This document shows, piece by piece, positions 1 through 5,435 of a stretch of DNA of 5,435 bases. Made by a program: the position numbers and the translations under genes. The DNA is from RGIG5270 sp045538635 (GTDB lineage: Bacteria; Verrucomicrobiota; Lentisphaeria; Victivallales; Victivallaceae), in NCBI GenBank assembly GCA_045538635.1, contig JAZSRU010000137.1:1-5435 (forward strand), given 5' to 3'. The notes under the pieces are model-generated. The model was not told where the DNA came from. It did no database searches and was given only the letters and a program-made list of their open reading frames with translations. Positions within the stretch are counted from its first letter, which is position 1; each line of letters starts with the position of its first letter.

Positions 1-1199
1 ATTTTGGAACGACTGTCAATAATGGAACACAGCACATAGGCGAATGAGCAATCCCATCCCTCTTTCAGTTTTTGCTGGGTGATGATATAGCGGACTTCAC
101 AATCTTTGGCGAACAAATCGAGCTTTTCAATTTCATCGGTACTGCCAGTAACTATCTTGACTTCATTTTCATTCAGTCGGAAGTCAGTTGTCAGGGAGTT
201 TTTTAACCACTTGGAGTGTTTTGTCTCTTTATCCTTGGACTCTTTTTCTGCCTGAATCAGCATAATGGGACGGATGTATTCCCCGGTTTTGCTTTCTTCC
301 AACTTGGCGATTGCCTCAAGCTGATTACGCTGATTGATTGCCGACTGCAATAATTCATGCCAATCAGAACGCCCCTCAACAATGATCGGCAGTTTGATCA
401 TTTCTTCAGCTTTCAGTTCCTGTGCCGAAACGCTGTAAAGAACGTTGGAGGGATTAACCTTGACATCGGGAGTAGCGGTAAATTCAACAATGCAAGCGGG
501 TTTGAATGTTTCAAGAGTATTAAAGGTCAGTAGCGTTCTGGCATTGTGAGCTTCGTCAACGATCACGATCGGACGCTGCATAGCGATCACATTGGCGAGC
601 GATATTGTCGGTTTGCCAGTGTTTTCATCTATATCCAAATCAGCCGTGGTATGAGAACCGAAGAACGGCATCAACGCTCCATTGGAACGAAAAACCCGTA
701 ATCCATCGGTATTGTCACGACGGAAACTCTGCATCGTGGCAAGGATGATACAAGTTGAACCGCTGACATCGGCAAGAGAAATATTCAGAGCCTCTTCCAC
801 AGTTTTCACTGTCACGTTGGAAAAAGCGGCATCCAAAGCACGGCGGTAAGGATGGTCAACATCTCTCAACGCATCCAGAGTCTGATTCAGAATCGGAGTT
901 GTCGGCACCAGCCACAGCACCAGAGAAAAATCGGCGTGTTTGTATTCTTGTGTGGCAATATCAATAGCATGACAAGCCATAAAGGTTTTTCCACCGCCAG
1001 TAGGCACTCGGAGGCAGACATAAGGAACTTCGCTCAACGCTCCATCTATGGCGTGATATTCACACGGAAAGCCAAAAGCCTCTTCGGTGGTATTGTAAAA
1101 TGCCTGTTTGATATCCTCTAAATTACCGCACCGCCGCATAAACTGACGGAATGAATCAAGAGCTCGGGACTGATATTGTTTCAAGGGAAGTTCGTTCAT
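1..1199 (-). CDS. res: Type III-like restriction enzyme Res subunit, SF2 DEAD/DEAH helicase (3' part missing)
   Basis: This is the ATP-dependent translocase and cleavage subunit of a type III-like restriction system, acting on unmodified DNA in complex with Mod. Reading from the ATG at 1199, the frame stays open for 399 codons to the window edge. Visible SF2 helicase motifs, in order, are Walker A PTGGGKT (residues 66-72, preceded by YVCLR), Walker B DEAH (215-218), motif III-like TATP (241-244) and KEGWDC (379-384), typical of Res proteins. Proteins of this family are usually about 900-1000 residues, so the rest of the second RecA lobe and the C-terminal nuclease domain lie off the left edge and cannot be judged. 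The start is supported by GAGAGG five bases upstream, inside the end of mod. The gene begins one base after the mod stop, so translational coupling is likely. No frameshift is seen. The family call is firm; the exact RM subtype is inferred from the adjacent Mod. Confidence 0.93.
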   Translation of the reverse strand, partial: MNELPLKQYQSRALDSFRQFMRRCGNLEDIKQAFYNTTEEAFGFPCEYHAIDGALSEVPYVCLRVPTGGGKTFMACHAIDIATQEYKHADFSLVLWLVPTTPILNQTLDALRDVDHPYRRALDAAFSNVTVKTVEEALNISLADVSGSTCIILATMQSFRRDNTDGLRVFRSNGALMPFFGSHTTADLDIDENTGKPTISLANVIAMQRPIVIVDEAHNARTLLTFNTLETFKPACIVEFTATPDVKVNPSNVLYSVSAQELKAEEMIKLPIIVEGRSDWHELLQSAINQRNQLEAIAKLEESKTGEYIRPIMLIQAEKESKDKETKHSKWLKNSLTTDFRLNENEVKIVTGSTDEIEKLDLFAKDCEVRYIITQQKLKEGWDCSFAYVLCSIIDSRSK

Positions 1200-1200
1200 T

Positions 1201-2967
1201 TCAGCCTCTCAAATCATAAGGTATCTGTTTGAAAGTAATTTTTTCGGCTTTCAGACGTGCATCGGACAAACGGCAGCCGGTTCCATAGATCACCTTTTCG
1301 CCATCGTACTTGGGAAGCATTGCCAGAACCTCACGGGTCAGGACATTGCCATTCTTGGGGTTCTTGTCTTTCAAAATACCATTGTAAAGTAAGAATATGC
1401 CACGCTCGTTATACTCTCCGATGAACGGAGTTGTCAAATCATTTGAATCAGGCAGCGGCATACCAGTTTCTGAAAAGAAAACGTGCTTGGCAAGATCGGC
1501 GAACTTGATTTCAGAAAACACATTGCCAAACTCATCAAAAAGCGGACTCCCCAGACGGTAATAGCGGAAGCCACCGCCGAGTGCAGATATTTGCTTGTCT
1601 TTGGTATCGGTAAAACCGTTGGATACTCGACGGATTCGCTCTGCAGTAACATCTTCGGCAATCTTCTGAACCATTTCCACTAAAATGAACCGTCGACCTC
1701 CATTATCCTCTGCATTTTGTGTTAGTACTGCATGCCCTGTAGTACCAGAGCCTGCGAATGAATCCAATATCAAATCACCCGGCTGTGTCGCTACCTGGAG
1801 AATGCGTTGTATCAAGCGAGGAGGCTTGGGAGTATCAAAAACAGTCGTTCCTCCGAATATGTTTTTCAAAAGTCTAGAGGCTTCGTCTGTGTGACCAGTT
1901 TCATCAAAAGACCAAAGATTTGTGACAGGACGTCCTCCCATTGCTTTTAAGTAAGCTTTTCTACTCAATGTTCCTTGACCGTTTTTCGAAAAGAAAAATT
2001 CGGGGAGATAGCCATTTTTGTATATATTTTGTGCTTTCTCTCTAGCCTCTTCAAGCGTATCTTTTACAACAATTGCCAATACATCTTTTCGCACATCATC
2101 TATACTGATATTGCATACACTGGCACGCTGTTTCTCATCATGCAAATTTTTTAGTTCATAATTGCACCACGCATTCATTGCATCAAGCATTTGGGGTTGT
2201 CCGAGACTCCAATGCCTTCCTTTCGGGGGATAAACGAGTTTTCCAGTCATAGGATTTTGAATAGCATAAACCATTCCCTGATGAGCCACAGAATCAGGGG
2301 CACTGGCAACAATATTTCTCCATGCACCTTTGGGATCATTATCAGGATTTTTATATTTTGAATCCATAGATTCCGTTCGTTCGAGTTTTTGAGGTTGCCA
2401 ATCTGGTCTTTTGGAATAAACCAAAAGATGTTCAATTTCAGCAGGAACACCTTTGGCATCATTACGCATTGAATATGTTCGTTGCCATGCAATATCCGCA
2501 ACGAAATTATTCGCTCCAAAAATTTCATCACAGAGCAACCTTAAATGTGCAACCTCGTTATCATCAATGGAAATCCAAATAGAACCGTCTTGCCGCAAAA
2601 AATTTCTCAAGAGTTTCAATCTGGGATACATCATGCAGAGCCATTTGTCATGGCGGGAAAGGTCTTCTGCTTCCTTGCCGACAACATTACCGAGCCACTC
2701 TTTGATTTCAGGAGAATTCACGTTATCGTTGTAGATCCACCCCTCGTTGCCAGTGTTGTAAGGAGGATCAATGTAGATACACTTAACTTTGCCCGCATAG
2801 TACGGCAAAAGTGATTTTAATGCCACAAGGTTATCGCCCTGAATAAGCATATTTCCCGAATCCTTGTCGCCACAGGACAATTCAGGAACTTCATTCAGCA
2901 AATGAAACGGCACCTGCTTATCGTGATTTATCACAGCTTTTTTGCCTATCCAATCAAGCGTCGGCAT
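1201..2967 (-). CDS. mod: Type III-like Mod subunit, beta-class adenine-N6 DNA methyltransferase
   Basis: Complete 588-residue DNA methyltransferase that uses S-adenosylmethionine and should methylate adenine in a specific site, protecting host DNA and giving Res its sequence specificity. The catalytic motif IV is IDPPYNTGN (DPPY at residues 67-70), preceded by the conserved IQGDNLVALKSLLPYY stretch. A motif X-like TPKPPR lies at 379-384, and the AdoMet-binding motif I is DSFAGSGTT (FAGSG at 404-408). Catalytic motif before AdoMet motif is the beta-class order typical of type III Mod. The variable block between them, roughly residues 160-370, is the likely target-recognition region. Its DNA is more AT-rich than the flanks (about 39% G+C against 46% and 43% by hand count). 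The ATG is well fixed: GGGAGG lies four bases upstream and an in-frame TGA occurs five codons before it. Length fits the family. The recognition sequence cannot be read from the protein. Confidence 0.95.
   Translation of the reverse strand: MPTLDWIGKKAVINHDKQVPFHLLNEVPELSCGDKDSGNMLIQGDNLVALKSLLPYYAGKVKCIYIDPPYNTGNEGWIYNDNVNSPEIKEWLGNVVGKEAEDLSRHDKWLCMMYPRLKLLRNFLRQDGSIWISIDDNEVAHLRLLCDEIFGANNFVADIAWQRTYSMRNDAKGVPAEIEHLLVYSKRPDWQPQKLERTESMDSKYKNPDNDPKGAWRNIVASAPDSVAHQGMVYAIQNPMTGKLVYPPKGRHWSLGQPQMLDAMNAWCNYELKNLHDEKQRASVCNISIDDVRKDVLAIVVKDTLEEAREKAQNIYKNGYLPEFFFSKNGQGTLSRKAYLKAMGGRPVTNLWSFDETGHTDEASRLLKNIFGGTTVFDTPKPPRLIQRILQVATQPGDLILDSFAGSGTTGHAVLTQNAEDNGGRRFILVEMVQKIAEDVTAERIRRVSNGFTDTKDKQISALGGGFRYYRLGSPLFDEFGNVFSEIKFADLAKHVFFSETGMPLPDSNDLTTPFIGEYNERGIFLLYNGILKDKNPKNGNVLTREVLAMLPKYDGEKVIYGTGCRLSDARLKAEKITFKQIPYDLRG
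1205..1210 (-). promoter_or_regulatory. Shine-Dalgarno of res, inside the end of mod
   Basis: GAGAGG on the minus strand, five bases before the res ATG at 1199 and within the last codons of mod. The mod TGA and the res ATG are separated by a single A, so ribosomes ending mod can directly begin res. Confidence 0.75.
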
Positions 2968-2971
2968 ATCG

Positions 2972-2977
2972 CCTCCC
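2972..2977 (-). promoter_or_regulatory. Shine-Dalgarno of mod
   Basis: GGGAGG on the minus strand, four bases before the ATG at 2967. Together with the in-frame TGA shortly upstream it fixes the start of mod and suggests strong initiation. Confidence 0.8.
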
Positions 2978-3004
2978 AGTCAGTAAAATTTCTCAAAACT
3001 ACAA

Positions 3005-3020
3005 TCGTGCTTCTGCACAA
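3005..3020 (-). promoter_or_regulatory. Small hairpin in the predicted mod leader
   Basis: In the minus-strand RNA, UUGUGC and GCACGA can pair around an AGAA loop, giving six pairs including one U-G. It lies about 27 bases upstream of the mod Shine-Dalgarno and does not cover it, so any effect on translation or stability would be indirect. Weak evidence. Confidence 0.25.
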
Positions 3021-3035
3021 ATATACAAACGCAGT

Positions 3036-3064
3036 AATATATCACGCCGATACAACTTTTTCAA
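3036..3064 (-). promoter_or_regulatory. Predicted sigma70-like promoter for mod-res, extended -10
   Basis: On the minus strand, TTGAAA (3064-3059, five of six matches to the -35 consensus) is followed after 17 bases by TATATT (3041-3036, five of six matches to the -10). A TG one base before the -10 makes it an extended -10. Transcription would start near 3029-3030, giving a leader of about 62 bases before the mod ATG. Spacing and matches are good, but in AT-rich DNA this could occur by chance; no transcript data support it. Confidence 0.6.
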
Positions 3065-3081
3065 TCTGAAATTCTATTTTT

Positions 3082-3100
3082 TGTCAACCTATGGTTGACA
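3082..3100. promoter_or_regulatory. Perfect 19-bp palindrome, candidate operator
   Basis: TGTCAACC-TAT-GGTTGACA has two exact 8-base inverted arms around a 3-base centre. It lies 17 bp upstream of the -35 box of the predicted mod promoter, with its centre about 60 bp before the predicted start. That suits an activator or an upstream operator for a dimeric regulator. A T-run flanks it on its left side (+ strand), which is the wrong side for a + strand terminator; on the minus strand the stem is followed by A residues, so an intrinsic terminator is unlikely in either direction. Confidence 0.5.
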
Positions 3101-3146
3101 TTGAGGTATAAATAGCTGAACAAAAAGTAACATAATCAAATTTTTG

Positions 3147-3159
3147 CCTGAATTTCAGG
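3147..3159. repeat. Short 13-bp palindrome CCTGAA-T-TTCAGG
   Basis: Two exact 6-base inverted arms around a single base. It is a weaker candidate binding site than the 19-bp palindrome about 50 bp closer to mod, and its arms are unrelated in sequence. The one-base centre makes it a poor RNA hairpin. It may be chance. Confidence 0.3.
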
Positions 3160-3268
3160 AATCAAACCTGCATCCATTTGAGTAAGACCAAAGCACTTTT
3201 AAATTCAATTCCCGCAAGAACTTTCAAACGAATACAGTATTACAGGGACTTTTTTGCTGGGATATTTA

Positions 3269-4060
3269 TCAGTTGGAACTATTTTTCAGTGTTTTTGTTG
3301 CAAAATTTTTGATCGCAGTAAAGAAAGATGATATTTGATTTTTTCTTTGCTTAATTTCACAGACAAAAAATTCATCAATGTTTTTACGGAAACTTTCATG
3401 TTCTTGGGTGGAGATATCAAAATAAACCGTTCTTGAATACTCATTATCAAGGCTGTCTGTAACTATAACATCTAAAGTGTAAGCTCCTGCTTTCCAGAAA
3501 AAATCTTCACTGAGTTCATTTTTCAAAGAGGCTATTTCTGTAGAATCTGATAATTCCCGAACAAGCTCTTTTGTTTCTTGTGATAAATCCAATGTATTGA
3601 CTCTATTTATTATGTTGTTTGTCAAGTGTTGCAATTTTTCATTTCTTTGATTGTCTACATCTGAAAACTCTATTTTCAGAGTTCGTATGTCATCCTGAAG
3701 GATACGTTCAGGAGCAGCTTGCGAAAATGATTCCAACGACATACTTCCAAAATTTTGAGTAAACAATGGAAGAAGCGCTGACCAATTAAGAATTCGAGTG
3801 TCGCCTGATTTACAGTTTTTTACTTCAACAGCAACATTTTTTATTGTCATCGCATCATTTGGAGGTTGAAGTGTAACAGAAAGGCGAAGATATGAGCCAG
3901 CACGATTAAAAAACAATATAAGATTGTCAATGGCAATAAAATTTAACTTATAACGGAAAAATTTTTTCTTAAACCACTTCCTGATTTCAGGCTGTAAAAA
4001 TGAAGCTATCAAGCTTATAATAGAAACCAGAAGAGCAATTATTGCAACAGTTATTTCCAT
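3269..4060 (-). CDS. Unrecognised protein with one N-terminal membrane segment
   Basis: I do not recognise a family for this 263-residue protein. A two-residue N-terminus is followed by a strongly hydrophobic segment (about residues 4-22, rich in I, L, V, A) and then a basic patch (RKWFKKKFFRYK). By the positive-inside rule the remainder should face the cytoplasm. Beta-strand-like stretches occur at about 55-85 (RLSVTLQPP, IKNVAVEVKNC) and 190-218 (YTLDVIVTDSLDNEYSRTV), which could be an Ig-like sandwich. Between them is a charged, probably helical part, about 115-180. The C-terminus is basic and possibly amphipathic (FFTAIKNFATKTLKN). No catalytic motif is evident. The ATG has AAGGA nine bases upstream and an in-frame TAA five codons before it. 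The gene starts 19 bp after the stop of the AlbA_2-type gene, so it is probably co-transcribed. Its G+C is about 33% by hand count, much lower than its neighbours, suggesting separate acquisition. The coding call is good; the function is unknown. Confidence 0.82.
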   Translation of the reverse strand: MEITVAIIALLVSIISLIASFLQPEIRKWFKKKFFRYKLNFIAIDNLILFFNRAGSYLRLSVTLQPPNDAMTIKNVAVEVKNCKSGDTRILNWSALLPLFTQNFGSMSLESFSQAAPERILQDDIRTLKIEFSDVDNQRNEKLQHLTNNIINRVNTLDLSQETKELVRELSDSTEIASLKNELSEDFFWKAGAYTLDVIVTDSLDNEYSRTVYFDISTQEHESFRKNIDEFFVCEIKQRKNQISSFFTAIKNFATKTLKNSSN

Positions 4061-4069
4061 TTTGAAAAA

Positions 4070-4074
4070 TCCTT
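4070..4074 (-). promoter_or_regulatory. Shine-Dalgarno of the 263-residue membrane-protein gene
   Basis: AAGGA on the minus strand, nine bases before the ATG at 4060, in the 19-bp gap after the AlbA_2-type gene. It supports the chosen start and joint transcription with the upstream gene. Confidence 0.65.
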
Positions 4075-4079
4075 ATTTT

Positions 4080-5435
4080 TTAAGTCCGTACATACCAGCC
4101 GCCGGTTCGTTTTGAACCGCGGTACTCTATTTTTTCATCGTCGGTCAGGCGTCTGACGATACGATCGATCGTTCGCAGAGAAATACCGGTGATTGCCCGC
4201 AAACGATCCCGTTTAATTCCAGGATTTTTTTCGATGGCATCCAATATTTTTATCTCGCCAGTTATTTCGCCAATTTCCTGCTTTATTTCGCCATTTGAGG
4301 TTGTTATCTTGCCAGTTATTTCGCCACTTGCCGGTCGCAATGTGACCCTGAACTCTGTCAACTTATTATAATCAAATACCGGAACGGGATTTCCGTTGCG
4401 TTCCAATTCATTTTTTACTTTGGCAATACCGCGATTAAATTTATTGACATATCCCATAATTTTCATTGCTTCTGCCAAAAGCGGATTACGGTAATCATTT
4501 ACATAGGGAAAATTTTCCGGAGTTGCCTGACCATACAATCCACCCGGATTGGAAATTTCTATGCGATTATTGTATTCATAGAATTTGACCGGAGCATTGC
4601 CAATCTGATAGTCCCGGTGTATAATGGCATTCAACAACAATTCACGGATAGACCAGTCCGGATAATCGCATACTGTTTTTTCTTGCAATGCAGATATTTT
4701 TACCGGATGCGGCGAAGATACACCAACTTTGACAAAAGCATTCAAATCGGCAATCGTCTGTAAAAGTGGCCCTTTGTAGGCGTGCTCTGACAGAATATCG
4801 CCGCCGTTATCAGCCGTATTGAATTTTACATACTGCAAATAAGCGGAAGGGATGTACATTTCAGGATGTTTACCGAACAATATCATTCCGAGATTCGTAG
4901 GAACATTATGCGTTCTGTCATAAAAACGTAAAGCTGCCATCTGTTCTTCAATTGGGCGATGATCGTCTTCTATAACATCGGCTTGAATTGCCTGTGGTAA
5001 ATATTGATTGCGGAACAGATTCAAATCTAAGTCATCAAGCCTTGCTGCCATACAAGGCATTTCTTCAAAACGGATACCTGCAGATTTACTACGTTCCGTT
5101 AATATATGCAAATCTTCATCTGTCGCTAAAGCTTTCCTTGCGCCAACACGAACCCACGCTTGCCCTTTGTAACGGATCGGAGGGTATGCAGACGGAAAAA
5201 CTTCAATTGCGGCAACATCACCTTCCGGGAAGTTGAATATTTCAATCGCCATAGATGGTGGCGGCAATAATGCACCTTCCGTCTTGAGCCCTCCTAATGA
5301 AGTTAATTGTTCATCGCTGATTCTTTTTCCGGAAATCCGTCCATCGTTTTCTACTCCAAGCAGGAGATATCCAGGCTGTTTCCGCCCCGGCAAATCGTTG
5401 GCAAAAGCACTGATAGCCTGTCCCATTTTTTCAGC
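4080..5435 (-). CDS. AlbA_2 (Schlafen-type) / HATPase_c_4 / winged-helix protein, 5' end missing
   Basis: Putative regulator of the type often annotated as 'ATP-binding protein' or 'RecG-like', although it has no helicase motor. The frame is open to the right edge (451 visible codons). The ATG at 5426 is preceded in frame by Ala-Glu-Lys and lies inside the AlbA_2 domain, so the true start is outside and probably some 35-45 residues are missing. Numbering from the first visible residue, the AlbA_2 signature is ISAFANDLPG (8-17) and GYLLLGVENDGRISG (22-36). A HATPase_c_4-like region carries ELLLNAIIHRDY (265-276) and ISNPGGLYG (294-302), which resemble the ATP-binding N and G boxes. A linker at 371-395 holds GEITGKI/GEITGEI repeats. 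The last 55 or so residues form a predicted winged helix (AIEKNPGIKRDRLRAITGIS, then RTIDRIVRRL). Such genes are often found within RM and defence loci, which fits here. DNA binding is likely from the C-terminus; nuclease activity of the AlbA_2 part is possible but unproven. Confidence 0.9.
   Translation of the reverse strand, partial: AEKMGQAISAFANDLPGRKQPGYLLLGVENDGRISGKRISDEQLTSLGGLKTEGALLPPPSMAIEIFNFPEGDVAAIEVFPSAYPPIRYKGQAWVRVGARKALATDEDLHILTERSKSAGIRFEEMPCMAARLDDLDLNLFRNQYLPQAIQADVIEDDHRPIEEQMAALRFYDRTHNVPTNLGMILFGKHPEMYIPSAYLQYVKFNTADNGGDILSEHAYKGPLLQTIADLNAFVKVGVSSPHPVKISALQEKTVCDYPDWSIRELLLNAIIHRDYQIGNAPVKFYEYNNRIEISNPGGLYGQATPENFPYVNDYRNPLLAEAMKIMGYVNKFNRGIAKVKNELERNGNPVPVFDYNKLTEFRVTLRPASGEITGKITTSNGEIKQEIGEITGEIKILDAIEKNPGIKRDRLRAITGISLRTIDRIVRRLTDDEKIEYRGSKRTGGWYVRT
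4251..4326 (-). repeat. Degenerate in-frame repeats coding GEITG(K/E)I
   Basis: Two 22-base units, 4251-4272 and 4305-4326, differ at one base and lie 54 bases (18 codons) apart. Between them, around 4282-4293, is a shorter copy coding NGEI. They encode GEITGKI (visible residues 371-377), NGEIKQEI and GEITGEI (389-395) in the linker between the ATP-binding-like domain and the winged helix. Short linker repeats at this position occur in some relatives. They are in frame and not a tight tandem array, so slippage would mostly change linker length. Confidence 0.6.

Larger units (their letters stand above)
2968..3268. other. 301-bp non-coding gap upstream of mod
   Basis: This AT-rich gap separates the membrane-protein gene from mod. 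I see no convincing gene in either direction; the longest minus-strand reading starting with ATG in its middle is 13 codons (3136-3177) and lacks a ribosome binding site. It holds a sigma70-like promoter pointing at mod, a perfect 19-bp palindrome, a second 13-bp palindrome, and a small hairpin in the predicted leader. I found no stem followed by a T-run on the minus strand, so the upstream transcript may read through into mod. Confidence 0.8.

Noticed and set aside
852..1121. An 89-codon plus-strand reading frame opposite res.
   Set aside because: It lies antisense to conserved Res sequence including the Walker A motif, and its translation has no recognisable features. The same applies to the plus-strand frames opposite mod and the AlbA_2-type gene.
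1201..2967. Phase variation of mod by simple sequence repeats, as known for several type III mod genes.
   Set aside because: I see no tandem tetra- or pentanucleotide tract or long homopolymer in mod or its leader, and the frame is intact.
3071..3087. The consensus TTGACA on the minus strand inside the palindrome as a -35 box, with TAGAAT as its -10.
   Set aside because: The two hexamers are only about five bases apart, and no acceptable -10 lies 16-18 bases from this TTGACA; the hexamer is better explained as part of the palindrome.
3076..3100. The 19-bp palindrome with its adjacent T-run as an intrinsic terminator.
   Set aside because: The T-run precedes the stem on the + strand and becomes an A-run after the stem on the minus strand, so neither direction gives a stem followed by U residues.
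3147..3172. A tRNA T-arm-like stretch on the minus strand (CAGG-TTTGATT-CCTG followed by AATTCAG), which might suggest a tRNA or an integrase attachment site.
   Set aside because: The outer T-stem pair is mismatched, the loop has T where the near-invariant C should be, and no D-arm or proper anticodon arm fits upstream; pairing the acceptor leaves a molecule about 10 bases too short. No integrase is present.
3136..3177. A 13-codon minus-strand reading frame (MDAGLIPEIQAKI) in the gap upstream of mod.
   Set aside because: It is very short, has no Shine-Dalgarno before its ATG, and a stop lies not far upstream in frame. It could be a gene remnant, but nothing in the window supports that.

Overview
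The window reads almost entirely on the minus strand and looks like a bacterial defence locus built around a type III-like restriction-modification (RM) pair. In the direction of transcription (right to left) the order is: a 5'-truncated AlbA_2/HATPase_c_4/winged-helix protein (4080-5435), a small unrecognised protein with one N-terminal membrane segment (3269-4060), a 301-bp non-coding gap with a plausible promoter and a perfect 19-bp palindrome (2968-3268), a complete beta-class DNA methyltransferase, mod (1201-2967), and the N-terminal 399 residues of the partner helicase/nuclease, res (1-1199), which runs off the left edge.

Host: hand-counted G+C is about 43-46% in the outer parts of mod and similar in the one res line counted, but about 33% in the 263-aa gene. 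Starts are ATG with clear purine-rich Shine-Dalgarno sequences, and the promoter in front of mod fits a sigma70-type extended -10 consensus. This suggests a bacterium using ordinary SD-led initiation, and argues mildly against Bacteroidetes. I cannot name a phylum.

Working together: Mod should methylate adenine in a short asymmetric site and form a complex with Res, an SF2 translocase whose nuclease domain lies outside the window. Mod and Res are separated by one base and are almost certainly co-transcribed. The AlbA_2-type protein resembles putative regulators or RNA-active proteins often embedded in RM and defence islands. It sits 19 bp from the membrane-protein gene and probably shares a transcript with it. 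The promoter and palindrome in front of mod suggest that mod-res is a second, separately controlled unit, possibly under the upstream winged-helix protein.

Mod and Res belong to well-known families. The less ordinary parts are the AT-rich orphan membrane protein between the putative regulator and the RM pair, the palindrome upstream of mod, and the compositional dip over Mod's target-recognition region. I see no tRNA, rRNA, CRISPR array, transposase or insertion-sequence ends.
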